Shown here: positions 7,587 to 17,434 of the stretch, piece by piece
Numbering within the stretch: position 1 is the first letter of the stretch
Layout of the letters: every line of letters starts with the position of its first letter
Origin: Thioalkalivibrio paradoxus ARh 1
GTDB taxonomy: Bacteria > Pseudomonadota > Gammaproteobacteria > Ectothiorhodospirales > Ectothiorhodospiraceae
Reading direction: 5' to 3'
NCBI RefSeq assembly: GCF_000227685.2
Contig: NZ_CP007029.1
Span: 2,764,501 to 2,828,500 of the forward strand
Length of the DNA: 64,000 nucleotides
The notes under the pieces: model-generated
Databases searched by the model: none
Told to the model about the DNA's origin: nothing
The model's input: only the letters and a program-made list of their open reading frames with translations
Program-made: the position numbers and the translations under genes

Positions 7587-9461
7587 ATGTCCGATGCGCT
7601 CGACACCACCCGGGAGTTCCTGAACGCCCACGCGCCGTTCGATCATCTCGAACCGGACGCACTGGAGTTCCTGCTGCCGCGCCTGGAGTCCCGTTTCTAC
7701 GCCAGCGGCGAGCGCATCACCGACCCCGATGCCGGCCCGGCACGGCGCTTTCACATCATCCGCCAGGGTCGGGTCCGTGGGGAGAATCCCAGCGAGGACG
7801 AGCAAGTCTCCGGCAAGGCCTGGGAACTGGTGCCCGGCGAGAGCTTTCCGATCGGCGCGCTGCTCGGACGGCGTCCGGTGCATACCGTGCATCGGGCGCT
7901 CGAGGACACGCTCTGCCTGGAACTCTCGCTCGAGGACTTCGACCGCCTGCGCACCCGCTCGCCGGTCTTCAACGATTTCTGCTCGCGCCGGCTGGCCAGC
8001 CTGCTCGACCGACTCCACCAAGGACTGATCGCGGGCCAGCTGGGTCACTCCGGCGCCAGCGGGCAGCTGAACACGCCGCTGGGCGCACGGGTTACCCGCG
8101 AGCCGGTCACCTGCAGCCCGGACACCCCGCTGCGCGCTGCCCTGACCACGATGCGCGACCAGAAGGTCGGCTCCATCGTCGCGGTGGATGGTGAAGGACG
8201 ACCGCTGGGCATCTTCACGATGACCGACCTGCTCTCGCGGGTGACGCTCGAGGAACGGCCACTGGATACGCCGCTGCGACAGGTGATGACACCGGACCCG
8301 ATCGCACTGCCGGACTCGGCGCTGGGTTTCGAGGGCATCGAGACCATGGCCGATCACGGCATGAAGCATATCTGCGTGGTCGCCGGCGGACGCCTGGTCG
8401 GGGTACTCGGCGAGCGCGACCTGCTGACCTCGCACCCGCTGACGCTCGACCGGCTGGTGCGCGGAATCCTCCGTGCCGATACGGTATCCACGATCGCCGA
8501 CCAGCTGCGCGAGCTGCCGCGCCTGATTGGTGCGGTGATCCACCAGGGCGCCGAGGCCGACCAGATCCTGCGCCTGATCACGCGCATCAACGACCATGCC
8601 ACGCGGCGCGTCCTGACGCTGCTCCGGTCACGGCACGACATCGCGGACATCGGTTTCACCTGGCTGGCCTTCGGCTCGCAGGCACGCGAGGAACAGGCGC
8701 TGACAACCGACCAGGACAATGGAATCCTGTTCCGCTGCAAGCCGGGACAAGAGGACGAGACCCGGGAACGCTTGCTGCCGTTCGCGCAGGCGGCCAATCA
8801 GGCGCTGGCGGAATGCGGGTTCGAGCTCTGCCCCGGAAACGTGATGGCCGGCAACCCCGAGTGCTGCCTGAGCGGCACCGAATGGGAGCGCCGCTTCAGC
8901 CGCTGGATCGATCAGGGTACGCCGGAGCACCTGTTGAAAAGCACGATCTTCTTCGATCTGCGCGCGATCGACGGCGATCCGGGCCCGGTAGAAGAACTGC
9001 GCTCACAGCTACTGCACAAGACGGCGTTCAACAGCCGTTTCCGCCGCCAGATGGCGGCCAACCAGATGCGCTTCCGGCCGCCACTGGGGCTGTTCGGGGA
9101 GATCCGCAGCGGCTCCGACGGCATCAACGTCAAGCTGCATGGGCTGACGCCATTCGTCGATGGCGCGCGGGTGATGGCATTGGCCGCGGAACTGCCCGCG
9201 ACCCGCACCCACGAGCGCCTCGACCAGGCGGTATCGGCCGAGACCCTGCGCGAGGACGACGCCCACGACTACCACGCCGCACTGCGCTACCTGCAAATGC
9301 TGCGCCTGCGCAGCCAGCAGCAGGCCCTGGCAGAGGGCCGCGATGGCGGCAACCGCATCCGTCCGGAGGAACTCGGCACCCTCGAGGGCCGCGTGCTCAA
9401 GGAAGCCTTCCGGCAGGCCCGCAAGCTGCAGGGGCAGCTGGCGGTTCAGTACCAGCTCTGA
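7587..9461 (+). CDS. DUF294 nucleotidyltransferase-like protein with cyclic-nucleotide-binding-like and CBS domains (copy A)
   Basis: The 624-residue cytoplasmic protein has an N-terminal cNMP-binding-like domain (1-140), paired CBS domains (about 168-288), and a GlnD-like nucleotidyltransferase core GSQAREEQALTTDQDNG (Gly363-Ser364 and Asp375/Asp377), then a DUF294 C-terminal domain. The catalytic GS and DxD residues are intact. Proteins of this type are usually found beside VC_2705-type sodium/solute symporters, but their substrate is unknown; sensing of adenine nucleotides by the CBS pair and modification of a partner protein is a fair guess. It is the first gene behind the sigma-54 promoter. 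No strong Shine-Dalgarno sequence precedes its ATG. A paralogue lies at 11669. Confidence 0.88.
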   Translation: MSDALDTTREFLNAHAPFDHLEPDALEFLLPRLESRFYASGERITDPDAGPARRFHIIRQGRVRGENPSEDEQVSGKAWELVPGESFPIGALLGRRPVHTVHRALEDTLCLELSLEDFDRLRTRSPVFNDFCSRRLASLLDRLHQGLIAGQLGHSGASGQLNTPLGARVTREPVTCSPDTPLRAALTTMRDQKVGSIVAVDGEGRPLGIFTMTDLLSRVTLEERPLDTPLRQVMTPDPIALPDSALGFEGIETMADHGMKHICVVAGGRLVGVLGERDLLTSHPLTLDRLVRGILRADTVSTIADQLRELPRLIGAVIHQGAEADQILRLITRINDHATRRVLTLLRSRHDIADIGFTWLAFGSQAREEQALTTDQDNGILFRCKPGQEDETRERLLPFAQAANQALAECGFELCPGNVMAGNPECCLSGTEWERRFSRWIDQGTPEHLLKSTIFFDLRAIDGDPGPVEELRSQLLHKTAFNSRFRRQMAANQMRFRPPLGLFGEIRSGSDGINVKLHGLTPFVDGARVMALAAELPATRTHERLDQAVSAETLREDDAHDYHAALRYLQMLRLRSQQQALAEGRDGGNRIRPEELGTLEGRVLKEAFRQARKLQGQLAVQYQL

Positions 9462-9509
9462 CCCCGCGTCGGCGGGAGTTCTTTCACCCAAACCCCAAGG
9501 AGTTATGCC

Positions 9510-9770
9510 ATGACACAACAGGAAAGCAGGGCCGCCTACTGGCGGGCCAACCTGCGGCTGCTGACCATCCTGCTGACCATCTGGTTCGTCGTGTCCTTCG
9601 GCCTCGGCATCCTGCTGTCGCAGCAGTTGAACCACATCAGCCTCGGTGGCTATCCGCTCGGCTTCTGGTTCGCCCAGCAAGGCTCGATCTACACGTTCAT
9701 CGTGCTGATTTTCGTATACGCCTGGCGCATGAGTGTGCTGGACCGCAAGTTCGACGTACACGAGGACTGA
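9510..9770 (+). CDS. DUF4212 membrane protein, putative symporter small subunit
   Basis: The 86-residue protein has two hydrophobic helices (about 18-38 and 54-72). A short loop between them holds LGGYPLGFWFAQQGS, and the tail is RKFDVHED, the pattern of the DUF4212 family described as the small subunit of solute:sodium symporters. AAGGAG stands about 8 bases before the ATG. It ends seven bases before the start of the large symporter gene, so the two should be co-translated and probably form one transporter. Confidence 0.9.
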   Translation: MTQQESRAAYWRANLRLLTILLTIWFVVSFGLGILLSQQLNHISLGGYPLGFWFAQQGSIYTFIVLIFVYAWRMSVLDRKFDVHED

Positions 9771-9777
9771 GACAGCC

Positions 9778-11553
9778 ATGGATCTCAAGACACTGAGTTT
9801 GTTGGTCGTCGGTGCGACCTTCGCGATCTACATCGGCATTGCAATCTGGGCCAGGGCGAGCAGCACCAGCGAATTCTACGTGGCCGGCAAGGGCGTGCCG
9901 CCGGTCCTGAACGGCATGGCCACCGCAGCGGATTGGATGTCCGCGGCGAGCTTCATCTCGATGGCCGGCCTGATCGCGTTCCTCGGCTTCACCGGCGGCG
10001 CCTACCTGATGGGCTGGACCGGGGGCTACGTGCTGATGGCGCTGCTGCTGGCGCCGTACCTGCGCAAGTTCGGGAAGTTCACGGTGCCCGAGTTCATCGG
10101 CGACCGTTTCTACTCGAAAGCTGCGCGGATCGTCGCGGTGATCGCGCTGCTGGTAATGTCGATCACCTACGTGATCGGGCAGATGCGCGGAGTGGGCATC
10201 GCCTTCTCGAACATCCTCGAGGTCAGGCTGGAGTACGGCCTGGTCACCGGCATGGCCGTGGTGTTCATCTACGCGGTGTTCGGCGGGATGAAAGGCATCA
10301 CCTACACGCAGATCGCGCAATACGTGATCATGATCTTCGCCTACACCGTGCCGGCCGTGTTCATCGCAATCCAGCTGACCGGAGCGCCGCTGCCGCAGAT
10401 CGGCCTGGGCTCGACGCTTGCGGGCGAGGATACCTACCTGCTCGAGGCACTCGACCGGACGCTGGTGGATCTCGGCTTCGCCGCGTACACCTCGGTCGCC
10501 GGCATGAGCATGCTGAACATGTTCCTGCTGACGCTGGCGCTGATGATCGGCACCGCCGGCCTGCCGCACGTGATCATCCGCTTCTTCACCGTGCCGCGCG
10601 TGCGCGACGCGCGCAAGTCCGCCGGCTGGGCGCTGGTGTTCATCGGCATCCTGTACACGACTGCGCCCGCGGTCGGTGCGATGGCGATGTACAACCTGAT
10701 CAAGACCGTGCAGCCCGGTGAGGTCGGGGATCCGCAGGGCAACCTGGTGATCGACGAGCGTCCCGACTGGATGCTGCGCTGGGAACGCACCGGCCTGTTG
10801 GAGTGGGAAGACAAGAACGACGACGGCCGCCTGCAGTACTACAACGACGCCAACCCCGAGTTCGCCGAAATGGCACGCGAGGAGTTCGGCTGGGAGGGCT
10901 CCGAGCTCACCCGGATCGACCGCGACATCATGGTGCTCGCAAACCCGCAGATCGCCAATCTGCCGAACTGGGTGATCGCGCTGGTCGCGGCGGGAGGGAT
11001 TGCGGCAGCACTGTCGACCGCGGCGGGCCTGCTGCTGGCGATCGCGTCGGCGATCTCGCATGACCTGCTGAAAGGCGTGTTCATGCCAAAAATATCGGAG
11101 AAACGGGAACTGCTTGCAGGGCGCATCGCGATGGGAGGCGCGATCCTGTTCGCGGGCTACCTGGGCCTGAATCCACCCGGCTTCGCGGCTGAGGTGGTGG
11201 CGCTGGCCTTCGGACTTGCCGCGGCGAGCCTGTTCCCGACGCTGATGATGGGGATCTTCGTCAAGCGGATGAACCGCGAAGGCGCGATCGCCGGAATGCT
11301 GGCGGGCCTGACCAGCACCCTGTTGTACATCTTTCTGTACAAGGGCTGGTTCTTCTTCCCCGGCACCAACGTGTTCCCCGACACCGCCGAGTACTGGCTG
11401 TTCGGCATCAACCCGACCGGCTTCGGTGTGATCGGCGCGCTGCTGAACTTCCTCGTCGCCTATCTGGTGATGAAGGTCACCAAGGCCCCGCCGGAGCATA
11501 TCCAGCACCTGGTCGAGGACGTGCGCGTACCGCGCGTCGGAACCGGTTCGTAA
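9778..11553 (+). CDS. Sodium/solute symporter, VC_2705 family (acetate-permease-like)
   Basis: The 591-residue transporter has the SLC5 fold with about 13 membrane helices. TAADWMSAASFISMAGLIAF in helix 2 is typical of ActP-like carriers. A hydrophilic insertion at about 320-385 (rich in Asp, Glu and Trp) marks the VC_2705 subfamily. It should import a small carboxylate, most likely acetate, with sodium. The substrate is inferred from the family and from acetyl-CoA synthetase encoded 2.9 kb downstream. The ATG at 9778 is used because it aligns with the family N-terminus and follows the small-subunit gene closely; an upstream in-frame ATG would overlap that gene. Confidence 0.88.
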   Translation: MDLKTLSLLVVGATFAIYIGIAIWARASSTSEFYVAGKGVPPVLNGMATAADWMSAASFISMAGLIAFLGFTGGAYLMGWTGGYVLMALLLAPYLRKFGKFTVPEFIGDRFYSKAARIVAVIALLVMSITYVIGQMRGVGIAFSNILEVRLEYGLVTGMAVVFIYAVFGGMKGITYTQIAQYVIMIFAYTVPAVFIAIQLTGAPLPQIGLGSTLAGEDTYLLEALDRTLVDLGFAAYTSVAGMSMLNMFLLTLALMIGTAGLPHVIIRFFTVPRVRDARKSAGWALVFIGILYTTAPAVGAMAMYNLIKTVQPGEVGDPQGNLVIDERPDWMLRWERTGLLEWEDKNDDGRLQYYNDANPEFAEMAREEFGWEGSELTRIDRDIMVLANPQIANLPNWVIALVAAGGIAAALSTAAGLLLAIASAISHDLLKGVFMPKISEKRELLAGRIAMGGAILFAGYLGLNPPGFAAEVVALAFGLAAASLFPTLMMGIFVKRMNREGAIAGMLAGLTSTLLYIFLYKGWFFFPGTNVFPDTAEYWLFGINPTGFGVIGALLNFLVAYLVMKVTKAPPEHIQHLVEDVRVPRVGTGS

Positions 11554-11567
11554 CCGATCCGCCGCAG

Positions 11568-11595
11568 GCCAGGCCCGCCGTTCGGCGGGCCTGGC
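11568..11595 (+). terminator. Strong hairpin after the symporter gene
   Basis: A perfect 12-bp stem (GCCAGGCCCGCC / GGCGGGCCTGGC) with a 4-base loop starts 15 bp after the stop codon. No U-run follows, so it may be a weak terminator or an mRNA-stabilising hairpin that lowers expression of the next genes. Confidence 0.5.
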
Positions 11596-11668
11596 CCCTG
11601 GGCCGGACCGAACCGCAAGGGCAGGCACGCCATTGCCCTTGCGGTTCCATCTGGGGTAAACGGGGAAT

Positions 11669-13528
11669 ATGGACGCGGAATTGCGGGAGATACGCGATTT
11701 CCTGGCCGCGAGCCCGGATTACGCGGTGTTGCCGGAGCCGGCGCTCGACCGCCTGCCCCGGCAGCTGGTCGTACGCTACCTGCGCCGAGGCAACCCGTTC
11801 CCGCCCGCTCCCGCGGACGCGGGCGACCTCTGGCTGGTGCGCACTGGCGCGATCGACCTGCGCACGCGGCAGGAAGAACTGCTCGACAAGCTGGGCGAGG
11901 GCGACGTGTTCGCGGTTCCCGGCGACGACGACGGCGCGGAGGTCATCGGACGGGTCGTCGAGGATGCGCTGTTCTACGTGCTGCCAGCGCCGGCGGCACG
12001 CGAACTGCGGCGCCAGCACCCGGAGTTCGCCGACCGTTTCGACCTGGCCAGCCGCCGCCCGCTGCAGCGGGCGCTGGCCGCCTTCCAGGGCTCCGCCGGC
12101 CGCGGCGACAGCGTACTGACCGTTTCGGTGGGAGAACTCGTGACCCGTGCGCCGGAGCACATCGGTCCGGACGCGACCATCCAGGACGGCGCACGCCATA
12201 TGAGCGAGCAGGAGGTTTCGGCGCTGCTGGTGATGGCGGACGACGAACTGATCGGAATCGTCACCGACCACGACCTGCGCAAGCGCTGCCTCGCGACCGG
12301 GCGTTCGCGCCAGGAACCGATCGGCAGCATCATGAGCAGCGGGCTGCAGACTGTGACACCGGAGACACCGGCATTCGAAGCGCTGCTGCTGATGTCTCGA
12401 CTGGACATCCACCACCTGCCGGTTCTTGCCGGCAGTCAGCCAGTGGGGCTGATCTCCACCACGGACCTGATCCGTCACCAGGGCACCAATGCGGTCTATC
12501 TCGTCCGCGATATTCGTCGCTGCGAGTCGGTCGCCGCCCTCAGGCGCGTGACACAGGCCCTGCCGGAACTGCAGATCCACCTGGTGCAATCCGGGGCTAC
12601 CGCGATGCACCTGGGCCAGGCGGTGACCGCGGTGATCGACGCACTGACCCGGCGCCTGCTGAAGCTGGGCGAAGCGGCACTCGGAACGCCGCCCGTGCCT
12701 TTCGCCTGGCTCGCCTGCGGATCGCAGGGACGCCGCGAACAGACCGTGCACACTGACCAGGACAACGCGCTGATCTACGCCGACACCGAGGATGCCGGCG
12801 CGGACGCGTACTTCGAGCGTCTGGCGCAGTTCGTCACCGACGGCATGGACCAGTGCGGTATTGCCCATTGTCCGGGCCAGGTCAGCCCGCGCTCGGTACA
12901 CTGGCGGCGCCCGGTCAGCGGCTGGCGCGACGAATTCGCCCGCGTGCTGCGCATTCCCGACCGCAAGGCCGCGATGCTCGCCGCGCATTACTTCGACCTG
13001 CGGGTGGTGCATGGCGACGCGCAGCTGTTCGAGCCACTGCGCGCCGAGGCCCTGCGCCACGCCGCGACGCGCCGTCCGTTGCTGGCACAGGTTGCCGAGA
13101 ATGCCCTGGACACCCCGCCCCCGCTCGGCTTTTTCCGGCAACTGGTGCTGATCCAGGGCGGCGACCAGGCCGATACGCTGGACGTGAAAAAGCAGGGACT
13201 GCTCCCGATCACCAGCCTCGCGCGAGTCTACGCGCTGCAGGCGGGGGTTCCTGGCCTGCATACGCTGGACCGGCTGCGTGGCGCGGTGGAGGCAGGCGTG
13301 ATTGGCCAGGACGACGGCGCGAATCTCTGCGGGGCATACGAAACGCTGGCCACGCTGCGCGCTCAGCATCAGGCGCGACAGATCAAGCAGGGCCAGCCCG
13401 CCGACAATTTCATCCCGCCCAGAAGCCTGTCGCCGCTGGAACGCGGTCACCTGAAGGACGCCTTCGGCGTGATCGCGACGATGCAGAAAAACCTGCGCGC
13501 ACGCCTGGTCGGTCTGGGGGGGCCATGA
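11669..13528 (+). CDS. DUF294 nucleotidyltransferase-like protein with CBS domains (copy B)
   Basis: This 619-residue paralogue of the protein at 7587 has the same order: a degenerate cNMP-binding-like N-terminus (1-135), two CBS domains (about 150-275), a nucleotidyltransferase core GSQGRREQTVHTDQDNA (Gly351-Ser352, Asp363/Asp365) and the DUF294 C-terminal domain. The catalytic residues are conserved. Its stop overlaps the ATG of the exonuclease gene (ATGA). With copy A, it brackets the two symporter genes, suggesting both act on or respond to that transport system. A 115-bp gap with a hairpin separates it from the symporter, so it may be expressed at a lower level. Confidence 0.85.
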   Translation: MDAELREIRDFLAASPDYAVLPEPALDRLPRQLVVRYLRRGNPFPPAPADAGDLWLVRTGAIDLRTRQEELLDKLGEGDVFAVPGDDDGAEVIGRVVEDALFYVLPAPAARELRRQHPEFADRFDLASRRPLQRALAAFQGSAGRGDSVLTVSVGELVTRAPEHIGPDATIQDGARHMSEQEVSALLVMADDELIGIVTDHDLRKRCLATGRSRQEPIGSIMSSGLQTVTPETPAFEALLLMSRLDIHHLPVLAGSQPVGLISTTDLIRHQGTNAVYLVRDIRRCESVAALRRVTQALPELQIHLVQSGATAMHLGQAVTAVIDALTRRLLKLGEAALGTPPVPFAWLACGSQGRREQTVHTDQDNALIYADTEDAGADAYFERLAQFVTDGMDQCGIAHCPGQVSPRSVHWRRPVSGWRDEFARVLRIPDRKAAMLAAHYFDLRVVHGDAQLFEPLRAEALRHAATRRPLLAQVAENALDTPPPLGFFRQLVLIQGGDQADTLDVKKQGLLPITSLARVYALQAGVPGLHTLDRLRGAVEAGVIGQDDGANLCGAYETLATLRAQHQARQIKQGQPADNFIPPRSLSPLERGHLKDAFGVIATMQKNLRARLVGLGGP

Positions 13529-14232
13529 TCCGCCCGGGCCCCTGGCTCTTCTGCTGGCGCCGCCGGCGGCTGGCGCTGCGCCTGCCCGACGTCCCGCTGC
13601 GCGCGTATCTGCACCGCAAGATGCCGCGCCTGTGCAGTGACTGCCGCGACACGCCGTTTCTGGCGGTGGATCTCGAGACCACCGGCCTGAACCCTGCGCG
13701 CGATCAGATCCTGAGCATCGGCTGGGTCGCGATGGACGGACTGACGATTCGCCTGGAGACCGCACGACAGACCTGGGTGCGCCCGTCGCAGGCGATTCCG
13801 GAGGCCAGCGCGGTCATTCACCATATCACCGACGACCAGGCGGCCAGAGGCGGCAGCCTCGGCTCCGCGCTGACACTGCTGCTGCAGGCACTGGCAGGCC
13901 GCGTGATGCTTGCCCACCACGCGGCCGTGGAACTGGGCTTTCTGGACCGCGCCTGCGTGAGCGAGTACGGGCACCCCTGTTTGATTCCAACCGTGGACAC
14001 ATTGCGCCTGGCACAGGAACAGCTGGCCCGCCGGCAGGAAGCCATCCGCTCGGACGGGCTGCGCCTCGCGGCGCTGCGCGAGCAGTTCAATCTGCCGCCC
14101 TACCGCTCGCACGACGCGTTGAGCGATGCGCTGGCTGCGGCCGAGCTGTTCTGCGCCCAGGTCAGCCACCGCGCGGGCGACGGTCCGCTGCCGCTGCAGC
14201 GGGTGCTGCACCGCCCGGGTGCGCTGTGGTGA
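13525..14232 (+). CDS. DnaQ-like 3'-5' exonuclease
   Basis: The 235-residue protein has the DEDD exonuclease fold. Motif I is [13 protein letters not shown] (Asp49, Glu51), motif II follows the HHITDDQA segment, and motif III is SHDALSDA, giving the DEDDh active site. The basic N-terminal 40 residues before motif I are an extension. Similar exonucleases often follow a DUF294 gene in acetate-uptake loci; whether it degrades DNA, RNA or a small nucleotide is unknown. It starts inside the stop of the previous gene (overlap of four bases), so it is co-translated with it. Confidence 0.85.
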   Translation: MIRPGPWLFCWRRRRLALRLPDVPLRAYLHRKMPRLCSDCRDTPFLAVDLETTGLNPARDQILSIGWVAMDGLTIRLETARQTWVRPSQAIPEASAVIHHITDDQAARGGSLGSALTLLLQALAGRVMLAHHAAVELGFLDRACVSEYGHPCLIPTVDTLRLAQEQLARRQEAIRSDGLRLAALREQFNLPPYRSHDALSDALAAAELFCAQVSHRAGDGPLPLQRVLHRPGALW

Positions 14233-14404
14233 ACCGCGTTGTGGTGACCACGGGGCCGATGCCGCGCGCCAGGGACCGGAAAACCCGCGTGCTATGCTTT
14301 CGAGGCTCCGCTCCCGGCGCCGCGGCGCACCACGGACCCACCGCAGAAGGTCCGACAGAACGTATCGAGAACCCACGAGCCCTGAACCAGTCTGGAGGCA
14401 AGAG

Positions 14405-16363
14405 ATGAGTGACACGATCGAATCCGCGCTGCACGAGAACCGGCATTTCCCACCGCCGGCCGACTTCGTGGCCAACGCCCGCCTGAAACCGGAGGAGGCC
14501 GAAGCGCTGTATCGCAAAGCCGAGGAGGATCACGAAGGCTTCTGGTGCGACCTCGCGCGGGAAAAAATCACCTGGCACCGGGAATTCAGCGTCGGGCTCG
14601 ACGACAGCCAGGCCCCGCACTACGCCTGGTTCACCGATGGGCGGATGAACGTGTCCTACAACTGCATCGACCGGCATCTCGACACGCGCGGCGACAAGCC
14701 CGCGATCATCTTCGAGGGCGAGAACGGCGACACGCGCACCTATACCTACCGGGATCTCTACCACGAGGTCGGCAAGCTCGCGAACGGGCTGCGCGCCAGC
14801 GGCGTGCGCAAGGGCGACCGCGTGGTGATCTACATGCCGATGATCGCCGAAGCCGTGATCGCGATGCAGGCCTGCGCGCGCATCGGCGCGGTCCACTCGG
14901 TGGTGTTCGGCGGCTTCTCCGCGGACGCGCTGCGCGACCGCATCGACAACTCGGGCGCCGAGGTGATGATCACCGCGGACGGCGGAACCCGCGGCGGCCG
15001 GGTCGTCTCGCTGAAGAAGACCGCCGACAAGGCGCTGGACATCTGCAGCGGAACGGTCCGGAAAGTGATCGTCTGCAAGCGGGCGGGCAACGAGGTCAAC
15101 ATGACCGAAGGCCGGGACGTCTGGTGGCAGGACCTGGTGGCCGATCAGCCGGTCGATTGCGAACCCGAATGGGTCGAGTCCGAGCACCCGCTGTTTCTTC
15201 TCTACACCTCGGGTTCGACCGGCAAGCCCAAGGGGATCCAGCACGCGAGCGCGGGCTACCTGCTGAACACGATCATCACCAACGAGTGGGTCTTCGACCT
15301 GCACGACGAGGACATCTTCTGGTGCACTGCCGACGTCGGCTGGATCACCGGGCACTCGTACGTGGCCTATGGGCCGCTGGCGGTCGGCGCCACCCAGGTG
15401 GTCTACGAGGGCGTGCCGACCGTTCCCGACGGCGGGCGCTGGTGGCAGATGTGCCAGGCACACGGGGTGACCGTGTTCTACACCGCTCCGACCGCAATCC
15501 GCGCGCTGATGAAGCTTGGCGACGAGATCCCGGCCGAGTACGACCTTTCGAAACTGCGTCTGCTCGGCACGGTCGGCGAACCGATCAACCCCGAAGCCTG
15601 GATGTGGTACTACCGGACGATCGGCGGCGAGCGCTGCCCGATCGTGGACACCTGGTGGCAGACCGAGACCGGTGCCCACATGATCGCGCCGCTGCCCTCG
15701 GTGACGACGCTGACGCCCGGTTCCTGCACGCGTCCCCTGCCCGGCATCGTCGCCGACGTGGTGAACGAGGAAGGCGAGAGCCTGGGGCCGGACCAGGGGG
15801 GATTCCTGGTGATCAAGAAGCCCTGGCCGTCGATGCTGCGCACGGTCTGGCAGGACGACCACCGCTACAAGTCGACCTACTGGCCGAAGTTCGACGGCAA
15901 GTACTACCTGGCCGGCGACTCGGCCCGGCGCGACCCGGACGGCAATTTCTGGATCATGGGCCGCATCGACGACGTGCTGAACGTTTCCGGCCACCGTCTG
16001 GGAACGATGGAGATCGAGTCGGCGCTGGTCGCACACGAAGCCGTCGCCGAGGCCGCCGTGGTCGGGCGGCCGCACGACGTGAAGGGCGAGGCGATCGTCG
16101 CGTTCGTGATCCTGAAGGGCGAGCGGCCCACCGGTGCCGCAGCGGAGGAAATGGTCAAGGCGCTGCGCGAATGGGTCAGCGAACACATCGGCCCGATCGC
16201 GAAACCCGACGACATCCGCTTCGCCGATGGCCTGCCCAAGACCCGTTCCGGCAAGATCATGCGCCGGCTGCTGCGCTCGATCGCGAAGGGCGAGGAGATC
16301 ACGTCCGACACCTCGACGCTGGAGAACGAGGCCGTGGTCGCGCAGTTGCAGGGCAAGGCGTAG
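14405..16363 (+). CDS. acsA: Acetyl-CoA synthetase
   Basis: The 652-residue enzyme converts acetate, ATP and CoA to acetyl-CoA, AMP and PPi. It shows the A3 motif [11 protein letters not shown] at 267-277, the acetate-pocket/adenylate region [12 protein letters not shown], the hinge region [16 protein letters not shown], and the regulatory/catalytic lysine (Lys617) in RSGKIMRR that protein acetyltransferases modify. Length and motifs fit AcsA over its whole length. GGAGG precedes the ATG at 14405. It follows the uptake genes on the same strand after a 172-bp gap containing a possible extended -10 (TGCTATGCT near 14290), so it may have its own promoter as well. Confidence 0.95.
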   Translation: MSDTIESALHENRHFPPPADFVANARLKPEEAEALYRKAEEDHEGFWCDLAREKITWHREFSVGLDDSQAPHYAWFTDGRMNVSYNCIDRHLDTRGDKPAIIFEGENGDTRTYTYRDLYHEVGKLANGLRASGVRKGDRVVIYMPMIAEAVIAMQACARIGAVHSVVFGGFSADALRDRIDNSGAEVMITADGGTRGGRVVSLKKTADKALDICSGTVRKVIVCKRAGNEVNMTEGRDVWWQDLVADQPVDCEPEWVESEHPLFLLYTSGSTGKPKGIQHASAGYLLNTIITNEWVFDLHDEDIFWCTADVGWITGHSYVAYGPLAVGATQVVYEGVPTVPDGGRWWQMCQAHGVTVFYTAPTAIRALMKLGDEIPAEYDLSKLRLLGTVGEPINPEAWMWYYRTIGGERCPIVDTWWQTETGAHMIAPLPSVTTLTPGSCTRPLPGIVADVVNEEGESLGPDQGGFLVIKKPWPSMLRTVWQDDHRYKSTYWPKFDGKYYLAGDSARRDPDGNFWIMGRIDDVLNVSGHRLGTMEIESALVAHEAVAEAAVVGRPHDVKGEAIVAFVILKGERPTGAAAEEMVKALREWVSEHIGPIAKPDDIRFADGLPKTRSGKIMRRLLRSIAKGEEITSDTSTLENEAVVAQLQGKA

Positions 16364-16408
16364 GCGGACGCAAGGCGGCGCCAGAAGCCGGCGAACGGAC
16401 AGGGCACC

Positions 16409-16435
16409 CCCCGGCGGCGACGGCAGCCGCCGGGG
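16409..16435 (+). terminator. Candidate terminator after acsA
   Basis: A 10-bp perfect stem CCCCGGCGGC / GCCGCCGGGG with a 7-base loop lies 45 bp after the acsA stop. It lacks a U-run, so it is a hairpin that could help termination or protect the 3' end. Confidence 0.4.
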
Positions 16436-16491
16436 ATCCCCAGCCGCGAGATTCGGTGGCACGCGGTCCGCGTCGCCGCGAAGGCCTTGCG

Positions 16492-16520
16492 TTGACGCTT
16501 TCCGGGCCCGGTCCTAGTAT
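16492..16520 (+). promoter_or_regulatory. Sigma-70 promoter for the Anbu gene
   Basis: TTGACG at 16492-16497 (5 of 6 matches) and TAGTAT at 16515-16520 (4 of 6) are spaced by 17 bp. The predicted start near 16527 leaves a leader of about 25 bases. Confidence 0.6.
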
Positions 16521-16551
16521 TCCGGATCCGCGTTGCCCGGAACCCTCGCCG

Positions 16552-17355
16552 ATGACTTACTGTGTTGCGATCAAGCTCGACGAAGGCCTCGTCTTCGCCT
16601 CCGACTCGAGGACCAATGCGGGGGTGGATCAGGTCAGCACCTACAGCAAGATGCACAGCTTCGAAACCGACGGCGAACGGTTGTTCATCGTGCTGACCGC
16701 CGGGAACCTCGCCACCACGCAGGCAGTGGTGAACCGCCTGAAGCGCGAGATGGAAGAAGGCGTCGACGGCAGTTTCGCCGATGCGGTGCACATGTCCGAC
16801 GCCGCCGAGTACCTCGGCCGCGTGAACCGGGAAGAGCAGGAAAAGCACTCCGAAGCGCTGTCCAAGTCCGGCATCGTCGCCGAGGCAACGCTGCTCCTCG
16901 GCGGCCAGATCCGCGGTGGGGAGCCGGAGATCTACCGGGTCTACCCGCAGGGCAACTACATCACCACCAGCCAGCACACGCCTTTTCTGCAAATCGGCGA
17001 AAGCAAATACGGCAAACCGATCCTGGACCGCATCCTGGCGCCGTCGACGCCGCTGGGCGACGCCGCCCGCTGCGCATTGGTTTCGATCGATTCGACCATG
17101 CGCTCCAATCTGACGGTCGGCCCGCCGATCGAGGTGCTCGTGTACGAAACCGACTCGTTCGCTTTCGAGCACTACCTGTGCCTGGAGGCCGACGACGCCT
17201 ACCTGCGATCGCTGACGCATGCCTGGGACGAAAACATCCGGAAGGCGTTCGTCGACCTGCCACGCTTCGACTGGGAAACGGCCGGCGCACGCAAGAAACG
17301 CGGCACCCACGTACACGCCATGCCCGGACGCGGCACTCGCAAGAACTCCCGCTGA
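16552..17355 (+). CDS. Anbu, proteasome-type (Ntn-hydrolase) peptidase
   Basis: The 267-residue protein belongs to Anbu, the bacterial 'ancestral beta subunit' related to HslV and proteasome beta subunits. It begins MTYCVAIKLDEGLVFASDSR: removal of Met would expose Thr2 as the N-terminal nucleophile, and the DSRTNAG segment is the conserved Asp/Arg region. A basic, His-containing tail (KKRGTHVHAMPGRGTRK) extends the usual C-terminus. The alpha-E and ATP-grasp genes that normally accompany Anbu lie convergently just downstream; the usual transglutaminase-like gene is not in the window. The physiological substrate is unknown. The start is fixed by the Thr2 requirement, though no strong Shine-Dalgarno is present. 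Confidence 0.9.
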   Translation: MTYCVAIKLDEGLVFASDSRTNAGVDQVSTYSKMHSFETDGERLFIVLTAGNLATTQAVVNRLKREMEEGVDGSFADAVHMSDAAEYLGRVNREEQEKHSEALSKSGIVAEATLLLGGQIRGGEPEIYRVYPQGNYITTSQHTPFLQIGESKYGKPILDRILAPSTPLGDAARCALVSIDSTMRSNLTVGPPIEVLVYETDSFAFEHYLCLEADDAYLRSLTHAWDENIRKAFVDLPRFDWETAGARKKRGTHVHAMPGRGTRKNSR

Positions 17356-17356
17356 A

Positions 17357-17372
17357 CCCCGTCCTGACGGGG
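17357..17372. terminator. Small hairpin between convergent genes
   Basis: CCCCGT-CCTG-ACGGGG forms a 6-bp stem one base after the Anbu stop codon. There is no U-run; it could serve either strand weakly. Confidence 0.3.
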
Positions 17373-17434
17373 CGGACAGCACGGGGAGATTGGAAACTGC
17401 CAAAAGCGCGGCGCCCAGCGCTGCCGACAGCGCT

